64,000 nt of DNA. Origin: MPNO01 sp965200535. GTDB taxonomy: Bacteria > Pseudomonadota > Alphaproteobacteria > MPNO01. The stretch's first letter is position 1, and every line of letters begins with the position of its first letter. A program made the position numbers and the translations under genes. Positions 38,288-47,283 of the stretch are shown one piece after another. The stretch is taken from NCBI GenBank assembly GCA_965200535.1, contig CBDAUF010000001.1:558001-622000 (forward strand), written 5' to 3'. The notes beneath the pieces were generated by a model that made no database searches, was not told the DNA's origin, and saw only the letters and a list, made by a program, of their open reading frames with translations.

Positions 38288-39076
38288 CTAGCCGAAGTTG
38301 AGGCCGCCATCGGCCTCGAGTATCTGTCCCGAGATGTAGGATGCCTCGTCCGAGCAGATGAACAGCATCGGTTTCGCGAGGTCCTCGAGCCGCGTCGAGC
38401 GCTTTATCACCTGCATCTCCACGAACCTGTCGAACATCTCGGGCGGCACCGACGGTCGGGGAATGCCGGTATCGGTCACCCCGGGCCAGAAGGTGTTGAC
38501 GGTGATGTTCCACCGGCCGAGTTCGCGCGCCATCGACCGGGTCATGCCGATGACCGCGGATTTCGACGTCACATAGTGGAGATAGTCGGGCGGCCCGGAC
38601 TTCACCGTGCCCGAGGTGACATTGACGATCCGCCCCCAACCGGCCTCCTGCATCGCCGGGACGACGGCGCGCGCGCAGAGGAAGGCGCCGGTGATGTTGA
38701 CATCCATCGCGCTTTTCCACTCGTCCACCGGAAGCTCCCAGAAGGGCGCCATGGTGATCCTGGAGAACACGGCTGCGTTGTTGATCAGCGCATCGATCCG
38801 TCCGAAGCGGGAGAGCGCGGCGTCCGCCATCGCCGCGGCCGCCGACGGGTTCGCGACGTCGGTCTCGATGCCGAGCGCCCGGCCGCCGCCCGACTCGATT
38901 TCCGCCTGGACCGCCGCTGCATTCGCACCGTCGATATCGGCGATGACCGGGATCGAACCCTGCGCCGCGAAATGATGCGCAAAGCCGCGCCCGATCCCCT
39001 GGCCGGCGCCGGTGATCACCACCACCCGGCCGCGCAGGCTGTCATAGTTGGCGCTCTTGTCGACGGCGATATTCAT
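38288..39076 (-). CDS. SDR family oxidoreductase
   Basis: A 262-residue classical short-chain dehydrogenase. Cofactor site ITGAGQGIGRGF, NNA motif INNAAVF, catalytic Ser in NVTSGTVKSG and Tyr-x3-Lys in YLHYVTSKSA are all present, and the C-terminal SGQILEADGGLNFG is typical. An acidic residue after strand 2 (ADIDG) suggests NAD(H). The start is ATG 39076 (MNIAVDKSANYDSLRG), preceded by AGGGTGG. The substrate is unknown. It is separated from the EVE gene by 161 bases with no obvious element. Confidence 0.9.
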   Translation of the reverse strand: MNIAVDKSANYDSLRGRVVVITGAGQGIGRGFAHHFAAQGSIPVIADIDGANAAAVQAEIESGGGRALGIETDVANPSAAAAMADAALSRFGRIDALINNAAVFSRITMAPFWELPVDEWKSAMDVNITGAFLCARAVVPAMQEAGWGRIVNVTSGTVKSGPPDYLHYVTSKSAVIGMTRSMARELGRWNITVNTFWPGVTDTGIPRPSVPPEMFDRFVEMQVIKRSTRLEDLAKPMLFICSDEASYISGQILEADGGLNFG

Positions 39077-39086
39077 GGGCGCCACC

Positions 39087-39953
39087 CTAGCACGCCGACG
39101 CCGGCGGGAGAATGCATCCGCCCGGCGGCCGGCGTCGGCGGTCCGGTGGGGGCTGGCCGCTGTGCCCGGCGTCGTTTTCTCGTCTTCCCCAGAGGCGGTC
39201 AAACCAGCTCCCGATATCCTGCGTCATGCCTTGCACGAAAGTCTCCATTATTGACGGGGAGAGCGGCGGAAGATCGGGGACAAGTGCCTTGGCCTTTTCC
39301 CAGGCTGTTTCGATTTCCTCGATGAATTTCTCCGGGGAGGCTTCAATCGCGGCAAGAATTTGCGCTTTGGTAGGAACCGCCACGGAACAGATCGTCATCT
39401 GTTCTTCGGTCTGCCCATCCGTCGGATCGACCGCCCGCCGGATCTCGTTCATGTCCTCGAGGGTTTTGCAGAGGTCGCCGACCCCCCATACCGTGACAAC
39501 GGGCACGACCACGAGACCGGCCAAGGGTATTACTTTTGCTGGCAGTGTCACGACACTTCGCCCGATAAATCGCCGGGAACGATCGATGGTTTTCTGGGTT
39601 GCGGAGAGAACCGCCTTGCGTTGTCTATCCAGCCGTCCCTTCAATCTCCGGTTGTTCTCGCGCAATCTGTCGTTATCGCCCTTCAATTTGGCAGCGGCTC
39701 TCGTCTGGCGCCCCGTTTCGGTTGCGAGACCGGTCACTTTCTCGAACACTTCGTCGATCACGTTGTGGAGAACCGCGCCCGCGAACAGCGCGGCGTTGGC
39801 GGCGAGCGAAGCGGTCAGCGCGAGGACCAGGACAAGGGAGCGGGAGATGCGAAAGGCCCGGCCCGCGCCGCGCCAATAGCGGCCCGGGCGTTTGCGTGTC
39901 TCCCCGTCCCGCCGTCCGCCTTCGTTCCGCGGGTCCACGTCGTCCGTCGTCAT
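39087..39953 (-). CDS. Hypothetical membrane protein with coiled coil
   Basis: I do not recognise this 288-residue protein. The ATG at 39953 has GGAGAC upstream. A basic cytosolic N-terminus (about 35 residues) leads to one clear membrane helix (residues about 37-62, LVLVLALTASLAANAALFAG). A charged coiled coil follows at about 75-125 (KGDNDRLRENNRRLKGRLDR), then a second hydrophobic stretch (about 130-155, VIPLAGLVVVPVVTVWGVGD), and a soluble C-terminal part ending in a Pro/Arg-rich tail. Base composition is lower in GC (58 percent in one 60-base line I counted) than its neighbours, hinting at a foreign or fast-evolving gene. Confidence 0.65.
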   Translation of the reverse strand: MTTDDVDPRNEGGRRDGETRKRPGRYWRGAGRAFRISRSLVLVLALTASLAANAALFAGAVLHNVIDEVFEKVTGLATETGRQTRAAAKLKGDNDRLRENNRRLKGRLDRQRKAVLSATQKTIDRSRRFIGRSVVTLPAKVIPLAGLVVVPVVTVWGVGDLCKTLEDMNEIRRAVDPTDGQTEEQMTICSVAVPTKAQILAAIEASPEKFIEEIETAWEKAKALVPDLPPLSPSIMETFVQGMTQDIGSWFDRLWGRRENDAGHSGQPPPDRRRRPPGGCILPPASAC

Positions 39954-40078
39954 GCGTCGTCTCCTTCTCGGGGTCGGAAGCGAGGCCTTGCCGGGCCGGC
40001 CGCCGCCGGGGCCTGCCGCGAGCGCCGGGCTGCGCTACTATAGGCGCCGATCGATCCGGGCTGACGGAGGATGCGGCG

Positions 40079-40669
40079 ATGCTGCCCGCCATGCAGGAAT
40101 TCATCGACAGGATGCGGGGCCTCTGCGAGGCGACCGCGGACGATGCCGAGCGCTACGAGCGCGCGCGGCCCTGGCTCCGCGAGCTGCTGGAGGACCCGGC
40201 GCTCCGGGAGCGGGCGGCAACCTGGCCGTCGCGCAACGATCCCGCGAAGGGCCATTACGAGAACCTGCTGTTCTACGAGGATCCCGATTACGGCTTCGTC
40301 ATCAACGCGCTGGTCAAGGAGCCGGGCGAGGACACCCCGATCCACGACCACGGCGAGGTGTGGACCGTCTACGGCGTCCTCCGCGGCGGCGAGACCGTCC
40401 GCCGCTTCCGGCAGGCCCCGGCCGGCGGCGGAGACGGCGGCCGCGGCGCGGCGCTCGAGACAATCGGCGACCATGCGGTTTCGCCCGGCTATATCGATTT
40501 CGTTCCGCCGGGCGAAATCCACGCCGAATACAACGGCCCCCACCGGACCGTCGGCGTCATTCTGCGGAGCGCCAATGTCGGCACCAACCCGCAGACATGG
40601 TACGACCCGGAGACCGGCGAGCGGACCCGGCGCTTCGGTCCCCGACAGATTCCCTACCCGCTCGACTGA
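40079..40669 (+). CDS. Cysteine dioxygenase-type cupin protein
   Basis: A 196-residue cupin similar to cysteine/thiol dioxygenases. Cupin motif 1 is TPIHDHGEVWTVYGVLRGG (His-x-His) and motif 2 is VPPGEIHAEYN with the third His, giving the three-His iron site. The ATG at 40079 has GGAGG eight bases upstream; an ATG at 40071 is in another frame. The Cys-Tyr crosslink of mammalian CDO cannot be assigned. It likely oxidises a small thiol or related compound in the cytoplasm. A TTT receptor follows after 125 bases. Confidence 0.8.
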   Translation: MLPAMQEFIDRMRGLCEATADDAERYERARPWLRELLEDPALRERAATWPSRNDPAKGHYENLLFYEDPDYGFVINALVKEPGEDTPIHDHGEVWTVYGVLRGGETVRRFRQAPAGGGDGGRGAALETIGDHAVSPGYIDFVPPGEIHAEYNGPHRTVGVILRSANVGTNPQTWYDPETGERTRRFGPRQIPYPLD

Positions 40670-40794
40670 ATGTCGGCGGCGCCTGGAACCCGAAACGATC
40701 CCGGCTTGCACTATCGTCCCCGCGATGCGAGGTTTGCGGAGGCCATAGCCCGAAACGGGCGGGCCGGATACCAACTGTCCAGGAGAGGCATCAT

Positions 40795-41832
40795 ATGGCG
40801 AAGACCCTGATGCGGACGGCCTGCGGGGCCGTCCTCGCGGCATCCATGCTCGCGATTGCGGCCGGCGGCGCGTCGGCGCAGATATACGCCGGAAAGACCA
40901 TCAAGATCATCATCCCCTACGGTCCGGGCGGCACGTACGACAAGTACGGCCAGACCTTTTCCGACCATCTGGGACGCCACATTCCGGGCAAGCCGACCAT
41001 CATTGTCCAGCACATGCCGGGCGCGGGCGGCGCCAAGGCGATGAACTGGTTCGCCAACGCCGCGCCGAAGGACGATGCCCATCTGATCGTTCCGCTCGAC
41101 AACTCGGTTGTGAACCAGCTCATGCGGCCCAAGAAGATGCGCTACGACGCGCGCAATCTCGCCTGGGCCGGCTCCAGCAATCAGACCAACATGGTGTTTG
41201 TGGCGCGTACCGATACCGGCGCGAAGTCCTGGGAAGACATGAAGACGACCCAGATGATCTGCTCTACCAGCGGCAAGAACTCGACGGGTTACATCGTTCC
41301 CAAACTCGCCTCGGAACTGCTCGGCCTGAAGCTGAAGATCGTGACCGGCTACAAGGGGTCGTCGCGCAGCATCCTGGCGATGGAGCAGGGGGAATCGAAC
41401 TGCGCCTCGTTCAACTGGCTCGCGTGGAGTTCGAAGGTTCCGCACTGGTTCGAGGGCGACAAGCCGTACGCGCGCGCGATGCTGCAGGTCGGCATCTTCC
41501 GCGATCCCGACCTGCCCGCCGACGTGCCGATGCTGGGCGATCTGGTGAAGGACAAGATGGACAAGGCCGTCGTCAACTTCATCGCCGTGGCCGGATTGCT
41601 CGGCCGCGGGCTCGCCGCCAGGCCGGGCACCTCGCAAGAGGCGGTCGACACGCTCAGGCAGGCCTACGACAAGATGAACGCCGACCCGACCTTTGCCGCC
41701 GACCTCAAGAAGCGGCGTCTGCGCCTGATGGCCTCGAAGGGCGCCGATATCCAGGCGGTCGTTACCAAGGCGGTGAAGGACGCCTCGCCGGAGGTCGTCG
41801 CCCGCGCGCGGCACCTGATCTTCGAGAAATAG
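40795..41832 (+). CDS. Tripartite tricarboxylate transporter (TTT/Bug) substrate-binding protein
   Basis: A 345-residue periplasmic receptor of the Bug/TctC family. AGGAGAGG precedes the ATG at 40795. Residues 1-28 form a signal peptide ending GGASAQ. Family markers are TIKIIIPYGPGGTYDKYGQT, IVQHMPGAGGAKAMNWFAN and the late PGTSQEAVDTLRQAYDKM. TctA and TctB membrane genes are absent from this window, as is common for orphan Bug receptors. The ligand is a carboxylate of unknown identity. The gene ends at a large bidirectional hairpin. Confidence 0.9.
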   Translation: MAKTLMRTACGAVLAASMLAIAAGGASAQIYAGKTIKIIIPYGPGGTYDKYGQTFSDHLGRHIPGKPTIIVQHMPGAGGAKAMNWFANAAPKDDAHLIVPLDNSVVNQLMRPKKMRYDARNLAWAGSSNQTNMVFVARTDTGAKSWEDMKTTQMICSTSGKNSTGYIVPKLASELLGLKLKIVTGYKGSSRSILAMEQGESNCASFNWLAWSSKVPHWFEGDKPYARAMLQVGIFRDPDLPADVPMLGDLVKDKMDKAVVNFIAVAGLLGRGLAARPGTSQEAVDTLRQAYDKMNADPTFAADLKKRRLRLMASKGADIQAVVTKAVKDASPEVVARARHLIFEK

Positions 41833-41845
41833 CTCCCGGCGTCTC

Positions 41846-41885
41846 GCCCGGGGCGGTCCGGCTTTCGCGCCGGCTCGCCCCGGGC
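41846..41885. terminator. Bidirectional hairpin terminator between convergent genes
   Basis: Outer arms GCCCGGGGCG (41846-41855) and CGCCCCGGGC (41876-41885) are perfectly complementary. Inside them CCGGC (41858-41862) pairs with GCCGG (41869-41873) around TTTCGC. It lies between the TTT receptor stop at 41832 and the molybdenum-hydroxylase stop at 41898, so it can serve both strands. No T run is present. Confidence 0.75.
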
Positions 41886-41897
41886 AGCGTCTGCGCC

Positions 41898-44261
41898 CTA
41901 TCGCGCCGCCTCGAAGGCCGCGCGAACGTCCTGCCAGCGGACGGGAAGCGAATTGAACTCGACGCCGAACGGTTTGAGGGCGTCGGTCACTGCGTTGGCG
42001 ATCACCGCCGGGGGGGCGATTGCGCCGCCTTCGCCGAGACCCTTGACGCCGAGCGGGTTCAGCGGTGTGGGCGTCTCCATGTGGATGACGCCGATGGGCG
42101 GGGTTTCGGCGGCGGTCGGCAGCAGATAGTCGGCGAAGCTGCCGGTGAGCAGTTGGCCTGCCTCGTCGTATTCGATCGACTCGTACAGCGCGCCGCCCAG
42201 CCCCTGCACCAGACCGCCCTTGACCTGGCCGTCGGCGAGGCCCGGATTGACCAGCCGCCCGGCGTCGTGGACCTCGACATAGCGTTCGATCCTCACGCGG
42301 CCGGTATCGGGCTCGATCTCGACGATGGCTGCGTTCGACGCATAGGCCCAAGTCACCGTCGGCGGCTCGTAGTAGGACGTCGCTTCCAGCCCGGCCTCGC
42401 TGCCCGCCGGGCGGCGCGACAGCCAGCCTGGCGCGGCGGCGGCCGCGATCTCGCGCAGCGTCACCGACAGTTCCGGCACGCCCTTCACCGCCACCTTGCC
42501 GCCGCCGAGCTCGAGGTCGGCCTCGCTCGCCTCGAGGAGGTGGGCGGCGACCGCGATGACCTTCGCCTTGACCTTCTCGCTCGCATCGCCGATCGCCATC
42601 GAGGATGTCACCGTGCTCCGGCTGGCGATCGACCCGTAACCCATGGTGAGCGAAGAGGTGTCGGCGAGCCGCACCACCACATCCTCGATCGGCACCCCCC
42701 AGGCGTCCGCCGTCACCTGGGCGAAGACGGTTTCGTGCCCCTGACCGATCGGGCAGGCGCCGGTCGAGACCACGATCCTGCCGGTCGCGTCGACCTTGAC
42801 GGTCGCCCCCTCGAACGGGCCGACACCGGTTCCCTCGGTGTAGCAGCCGAGGCCGAGGCCGATATAGCGGCCTTCCCCGCGCGCCCGCCGCTGCCGTTCC
42901 CGGAACGCCTCGATCCCGCCGATCTCCTCGACCGCGCGGCGCAGCGACGCCGGGTAGTCGCCGCTGTCGTAGGTCATCGGCACGCCGTCGCGGTAGGGCA
43001 CGCCGACCGGATAGGGCATCCGGTCGGGTCCGATCATGTTGCGCAGCCGCACCTCCGCCGGCTCGAGATCGAGCGCGTCGGCGACGATATCCATCAGCCG
43101 CTCGGTGACCTGCACCGCCTCCGGCCTGCCCGCGCCGCGATAGGGCGCGTTGGGCGTCTTGTTGGTCGTGACGACCGCGGTCTCGCCCGCGAAATTCTCG
43201 ATATCGTAGGGGCCCAGCAGATGCGCCGTCGTGTTGTAGGCGACCCCCGCCCCGACCGGGGAGTAGGCGCCCGAATCGACGATGAAGCGGTCGCGAAAGG
43301 CCAGGATCCGGCCCTCGTCGTCGAAGCCGATCTCCGCGTCGTGAATGTTGTCGCGCGAATGGGCGGCGTTGAGAATGTGCTCGTGCCGGTCCTCGATCCA
43401 GCGCACCGGCCGGCCGAGGCGCCGCGCCAGCCAGGGAACGATCAGGTCCTCGGGATAGACATGGCCCTTGCCGCCGAAGCCGCCGCCCACATCCGGGGCG
43501 ACGACGCGGATCTTCTCCTCCGCCATGCCGAGCGCAAAGGCGAGTTCCTTTCTGACCCAGTGGACGACCTGGGTCGATGACCAGACGGTGAGGGAATCGG
43601 TCCTGCGGTCGTAGTCGGCGGCGACCCCGCGGCATTCGAGCGGCATAGCGGCATAGCGGTGATGCCGGAAGCGCCTCGCGATCCGGTGCGGCGCGGCCGC
43701 CATCGCGGAGGCGACATCGCCCTTCTCCACGCGGAGTTCGGCCACCGTGTTGGTGCCGATGTCGTCGTGGATGCACGTTGCCTGCGGCGCCATCGCGGCC
43801 TCCGGATCGACCAGCGCCGGCAGGGCGTCGAACTCCGCGTCGATCGCCTCGACGGCGTCCTCCGCCAGATAGCGGTCGGCGGCGCAGACCACGGCAAAGG
43901 CTTCGCCCACATAGCGCACCCTGTCGCCTGCCATCAGGTTCTGCGGCGGCAGGTCGATCCGGTGCTCGACCCGTTCGGCCCACGCCTTCGGCGCCGTGAC
44001 CTGCATCCCGCCGATCGGCGGAAGCTCGCGCGCGAGTTCGGCGCCGCCGATCGCAAAGACCGCCCCCGGTGCGGCGCGGGCCCGGCCGAGATCGACCGAG
44101 ACGATGCGGGCATGCGCGAATCCGCTCCGCGCGAAGGCGGCGTGGACCATTCCCGGCAGGACCAGATCGGCCACATAGGCTCCCTGGCCGAGGAGGAGGC
44201 GCCGGTCCTCCCGGCGGGGGACCGACCGTCCGATATAGCCGTCGGGGGAGGTTGCGCTCAT
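41898..44261 (-). CDS. Xanthine dehydrogenase family molybdopterin-binding large subunit (CoxL-like)
   Basis: A 787-residue molybdenum-hydroxylase catalytic subunit. IGRSVPRREDRRLLLGQGAY is the standard N-terminus. The Mo-site loop reads NAPYRGAGRPEAV, the AYRGAGR type of non-CO enzymes, so this is not form I CO dehydrogenase. The catalytic Glu lies in LGVKGLGEGGAIAPPA, and GQGHETVFAQVTADAWG-like sequence contacts the cofactor. The ATG at 44261 overlaps the stop of the Fe-S subunit gene as ATGA. It hydroxylates an N-heterocycle or similar compound that the ABC importer of the same operon may supply. Confidence 0.93.
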   Translation of the reverse strand: MSATSPDGYIGRSVPRREDRRLLLGQGAYVADLVLPGMVHAAFARSGFAHARIVSVDLGRARAAPGAVFAIGGAELARELPPIGGMQVTAPKAWAERVEHRIDLPPQNLMAGDRVRYVGEAFAVVCAADRYLAEDAVEAIDAEFDALPALVDPEAAMAPQATCIHDDIGTNTVAELRVEKGDVASAMAAAPHRIARRFRHHRYAAMPLECRGVAADYDRRTDSLTVWSSTQVVHWVRKELAFALGMAEEKIRVVAPDVGGGFGGKGHVYPEDLIVPWLARRLGRPVRWIEDRHEHILNAAHSRDNIHDAEIGFDDEGRILAFRDRFIVDSGAYSPVGAGVAYNTTAHLLGPYDIENFAGETAVVTTNKTPNAPYRGAGRPEAVQVTERLMDIVADALDLEPAEVRLRNMIGPDRMPYPVGVPYRDGVPMTYDSGDYPASLRRAVEEIGGIEAFRERQRRARGEGRYIGLGLGCYTEGTGVGPFEGATVKVDATGRIVVSTGACPIGQGHETVFAQVTADAWGVPIEDVVVRLADTSSLTMGYGSIASRSTVTSSMAIGDASEKVKAKVIAVAAHLLEASEADLELGGGKVAVKGVPELSVTLREIAAAAAPGWLSRRPAGSEAGLEATSYYEPPTVTWAYASNAAIVEIEPDTGRVRIERYVEVHDAGRLVNPGLADGQVKGGLVQGLGGALYESIEYDEAGQLLTGSFADYLLPTAAETPPIGVIHMETPTPLNPLGVKGLGEGGAIAPPAVIANAVTDALKPFGVEFNSLPVRWQDVRAAFEAAR

Positions 44262-44734
44262 CGTTCGGTTCCGCTGGCGTATTCGGCAACCGCGTGAACG
44301 ATGCCCTCGTAGCCGGTGCAGCGGCAGAGGACCGCGGCCATGCCGGAGCGGATCTCGTCTACCGTCAACGCGGGACGGTGGCGGACCAGGTCGAGCGCCG
44401 TCATCAGCATCCCCGGCGTGCAGAAGCCGCACTGGAGCGCCCGGTGCTTGGAAAACAGTTGTTGCAGCCGGTGCAGGGTCTCGCCGTCGGCCAGCCCCTC
44501 CACGGTGAGGATTTCCGCCCCGTCGGCCTGGACCGCCAACATCAGGCAGGAGCGCGCCGCCTCGCCGTTGACATGCACGGTGCAGGCGCCGCACACCCCG
44601 TGCTCGCACCCGACATGCGTGCCGGTAAGGCCGAGCGTCTCGCGCAGGAAGTCGCTCAGCAGCATGCGCGGCTCGGCCTCGCCCGTCCGCGCCTCGCCGT
44701 TGACCGTCACGGTTACGCTCTGCCGTGCGTTCAT
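44258..44734 (-). CDS. (2Fe-2S)-binding subunit of molybdenum hydroxylase (CoxS-like)
   Basis: A 158-residue iron-sulfur subunit. The plant-ferredoxin-like cluster is bound by CEHGVCGACTVHVNG and a preceding-region Cys, and the second cluster by CGFCTPGMLMTALDL and CRCTGYEGIVHAV. It carries electrons from the molybdenum centre to FAD. Its stop overlaps the large-subunit start and its start overlaps the FAD-subunit stop (both four bases), giving strict co-translation. Confidence 0.96.
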   Translation of the reverse strand: MNARQSVTVTVNGEARTGEAEPRMLLSDFLRETLGLTGTHVGCEHGVCGACTVHVNGEAARSCLMLAVQADGAEILTVEGLADGETLHRLQQLFSKHRALQCGFCTPGMLMTALDLVRHRPALTVDEIRSGMAAVLCRCTGYEGIVHAVAEYASGTER

Positions 44735-45606
44735 CCGTTCCCTCCCGCGCGGATGCAGGCCTGCCGCAGGGCGCGCTGCGCCATCGCGGCGGCGAGCTGG
44801 CGGCGGTAGGCCGCGCTCGCATGGACATCGTCGTGCGGGTCGGCCGCCTGCGCGACGGCCTCGGCGGCAGCGTCCAACGCGGCGGGCTCGCAGGCGCTGC
44901 CCGTGACGATCTCTTCCGCCGCCCGCAGGCGCCGCGGAGCCGGGCTGACGCCGCAGGCGGCGATCCGCGCCTCGCGCACCCTGCCGTCGGCCAGCACGAT
45001 CTGCGCCGCGACCCCGGCGAGGGCGAAATCGCCGTCGCGGCGGCTGATCTCGGCGAAGGCTGCGCCGGTGTTCCTGTTCCCCGCCTTCGGCAGTTCGACC
45101 GCGGCCAGCATCTCGTCCGGCTCGAGGGCGGTGGTCAGCACATCGACGAAAAACGCCTCGGCGTCGATCCGCCGCTCGCCGCGGCGCGAACGGCAGATCA
45201 TCGCCGCCCCCAGTGCGACCGCGACCGCGGGATCCTCAGCCGCCGGGTCGGCGTGGGCGAGGCTGCCGCCGAAGGTCCCGCGCGTCCGGATCGGCAGGTG
45301 TGCGATATATCCGGTGGCCTCGCGCAACAGCGGCGCTGCGCGGGCGACCGTTGTCGAGGTCTCGATCTTCCGCTGGCGGGTCATCGCGCCGATGCGCAGG
45401 CAATCCCCCCTGTCGTCGATGCCGGAGAGTTCCCGCACCCGGTTGATGTCGATCAGCACGCCCGGCCGGGCGAGGCGGAAGTTGAGCGCCGGCACGAGGC
45501 TCTGCCCGCCGGCGAGCAGCCTGGCGTCGGGGCCGTTCTCGGCCAGCAGGTCGAGCGCTTCGGCGAGACTCTCCGGCGCGCGGTAGTCGAAACGCGGCGG
45601 TTTCAT
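44731..45606 (-). CDS. FAD-binding subunit of molybdenum hydroxylase (CoxM-like)
   Basis: A 291-residue FAD domain subunit. FAD-binding motifs are LLAGGQSLVPALNFRLARP near the N-terminus and TRGTFGGSLAHADPAAEDPA in the middle, both classic for CoxM/XdhB proteins. The C-terminal SAAYRRQLAAAMAQRALRQA is also typical. The ATG at 45606 lies 13 bases after the stop of the ABC permease gene, which places importer and enzyme in one operon. The gene order is medium - small - large. Confidence 0.95.
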   Translation of the reverse strand: MKPPRFDYRAPESLAEALDLLAENGPDARLLAGGQSLVPALNFRLARPGVLIDINRVRELSGIDDRGDCLRIGAMTRQRKIETSTTVARAAPLLREATGYIAHLPIRTRGTFGGSLAHADPAAEDPAVAVALGAAMICRSRRGERRIDAEAFFVDVLTTALEPDEMLAAVELPKAGNRNTGAAFAEISRRDGDFALAGVAAQIVLADGRVREARIAACGVSPAPRRLRAAEEIVTGSACEPAALDAAAEAVAQAADPHDDVHASAAYRRQLAAAMAQRALRQACIRAGGNG

Positions 45607-45619
45607 CGAACCGGCGCCG

Positions 45620-46417
45620 TCACAGTTTCTGCCCGACGTCCCAGCGGATCACCAACTTCTCCAGCAGCACGATCAGCGCGTAGAGGATCACACCGACGAC
45701 GCTGAGCACGAAGATCGCCGCCATCAGCATCGGCGTATCCACATTGCCCTCCGAGAAGACGATCAGGTAGCCGAGCCCTTCCTGGGCGGTCACGAACTCC
45801 GCCACGATGATGCCGATCACCGCGAAGGTGATGCCGATCTTCAGGCCCGAGAAGATATAGGGCAGTGCCGTCGGGAACTCGATCTTGGAAAAGATGGTCC
45901 AGCGGCTCGCGCTGAACGACCGCGCCATGCGGATCATCACCGGGTCGGTGCTCTGGATCCCGGCGAAGGTGTTGACCACCATCGGGAAGAACGCGATCAC
46001 GAAGGCGAGCAGCACCCGCGACGTGGTGCCGAGCCCGAACCAGACGATGAACAGCGGGGCGAGCGCCACCTTGGGCACCACCTGGAAGGCGATCACGAGG
46101 GGGTAGACCCCGGTTCGGAAAAGGCGCGAGAAGGCGAGCAAGACGCCGAGCCCGACGCCGACGACGACGGCGAGCAGAAAGCCGTAGATACATTGGAGCG
46201 CGGTCGGCCAAGTGTGCTGCAGGAGGAGGTCGGACCGTTCGACCATGGTATCGAAGATACGCACCGGCGTCGGCAGGATGGCCTCGGGAATTTTCAGCAT
46301 CACCACGGCGATCTGCCAGAGCGCCAGGATCGCCAGCGAGATGACCGTGGCGGGGGCGAGATTGACCGCCTGCGTCGCTAGTTGCGCGGTGATGCCGCTG
46401 TCGTCCCCTCGCGCCAT
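45620..46417 (-). CDS. ABC transporter permease (SsuC/TauC type)
   Basis: A 265-residue permease with about six helices. The inner-membrane EAA loop reads ARSFSASRWTIFSKIEFPTALPYIFSGL, divided by the conserved Gly/Pro, and QVVPKVALAPLFIVWFGLG is typical of the nitrate/sulfonate/taurine class. A long N-terminal segment with one extra helix (LAPATVISLAILALWQIAVVM) precedes the core. The ATG at 46417 follows the ATPase stop by three bases. Confidence 0.93.
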   Translation of the reverse strand: MARGDDSGITAQLATQAVNLAPATVISLAILALWQIAVVMLKIPEAILPTPVRIFDTMVERSDLLLQHTWPTALQCIYGFLLAVVVGVGLGVLLAFSRLFRTGVYPLVIAFQVVPKVALAPLFIVWFGLGTTSRVLLAFVIAFFPMVVNTFAGIQSTDPVMIRMARSFSASRWTIFSKIEFPTALPYIFSGLKIGITFAVIGIIVAEFVTAQEGLGYLIVFSEGNVDTPMLMAAIFVLSVVGVILYALIVLLEKLVIRWDVGQKL

Positions 46418-46420
46418 GAC

Positions 46421-47185
46421 CTAGCCCTCGATCGCCTTGCGGAGTTCTGCGACATAGACGTTGAACGCCGGCGTCTCCTCGATCTCGAGCGTGCGCGGGC
46501 GCGGCAGATCGATCTCGACGATCCTGCTGATGACGGCGGGGCGCGGGGACATCACGAAAACGCGGTCGGAGAGGAACACCGCCTCGCGGATCGAGTGGGT
46601 CACGAACAGGACCGTCTTGCGGAACTCCTGCCAGATCCGCAGCAATTCCTGATTCATGGTGTCGCGGGTGATGGCGTCCAGGGCGCTGAACGGCTCATCC
46701 ATCAACAGCAGGCTCGGATTGTGGATCAGCGCGCGGCAGATCGCGACCCGCTGCTGCATCCCGCCGGAGAGTTCGCTCGGGAAATTGCCGCCGAAACCGC
46801 CGAGCCCGGTCATCTCGAGCAGGGAGGCAACCCCGGCGGAGTAGTCGGCCACCCGCAGCCCGAGGCTCTCGATCGGGAACAGTACATTCTTCTCGATCGT
46901 GCGCCACGGCATCAGCACCGGCGACTGGAAGACGACGCCGGTGTCGCGCCGCGGCCCCGTCACCTCCTCGCGGTCGATCTCGATGGCGCCTCCGGTGATC
47001 GGCAGGAGCCCGCCGACCGCCATCAACAATGTCGACTTGCCGCAGCCGCTCGGACCCAAGATCGACACGAACTCGCCCTGATGAACCGCCATATCGACGC
47101 TGTGGATGGCTTCGATCTCTTCGCGCCGGGTCTGGTAGACCTTGCGCAGCGCGGCGATGCGGACGTGGACGGACTCGTCGGCCAT
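46421..47185 (-). CDS. ABC transporter ATP-binding protein (SsuB/TauB type)
   Basis: A 254-residue ATPase. Walker A is LGPSGCGKSTLLMAVGGL, the Q-loop lies in VFQSPVLMPWRTI, the signature is LSGGMQQRVAICRAL, Walker B is LLLMDEPFSALDAITRD, and the switch His is in VTHSIREAVFLSDRV. The protein matches the nitrate/sulfonate/taurine import class and drives the permease encoded three bases downstream. A 98-base gap containing a strong hairpin separates it from the binding-protein gene. Confidence 0.95.
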   Translation of the reverse strand: MADESVHVRIAALRKVYQTRREEIEAIHSVDMAVHQGEFVSILGPSGCGKSTLLMAVGGLLPITGGAIEIDREEVTGPRRDTGVVFQSPVLMPWRTIEKNVLFPIESLGLRVADYSAGVASLLEMTGLGGFGGNFPSELSGGMQQRVAICRALIHNPSLLLMDEPFSALDAITRDTMNQELLRIWQEFRKTVLFVTHSIREAVFLSDRVFVMSPRPAVISRIVEIDLPRPRTLEIEETPAFNVYVAELRKAIEG

Positions 47186-47196
47186 GTCGCCCCTCG

Positions 47197-47223
47197 CCCG
47201 GCCCGCCCTCGGGGCGGGCCGGG
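47197..47223 (-). promoter_or_regulatory. Intercistronic hairpin between ABC binding protein and ATPase genes
   Basis: A perfect 12-base stem joins CCCGGCCCGCCC (47197-47208) and GGGCGGGCCGGG (47212-47223), with only three unpaired bases. It lies 60 bases past the binding-protein stop and 11 bases before the ATPase start on the minus strand. No T tract follows. It probably limits expression of the downstream genes or protects the upstream message. Confidence 0.7.
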
Positions 47224-47283
47224 GCCGGTTCGTGTCGATGTTCCGGTCCGGCGGCGCGCCGGCCGGATGCGGTCAGCCCGCGG

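Noticed and set aside
40711..44289. A 1,192-codon open frame on one strand across the molybdenum-hydroxylase region
   Set aside because: It is arginine/glycine/proline-rich and overlaps the real large-subunit and TTT-receptor genes. GC-rich codon use leaves alternative frames open by chance.
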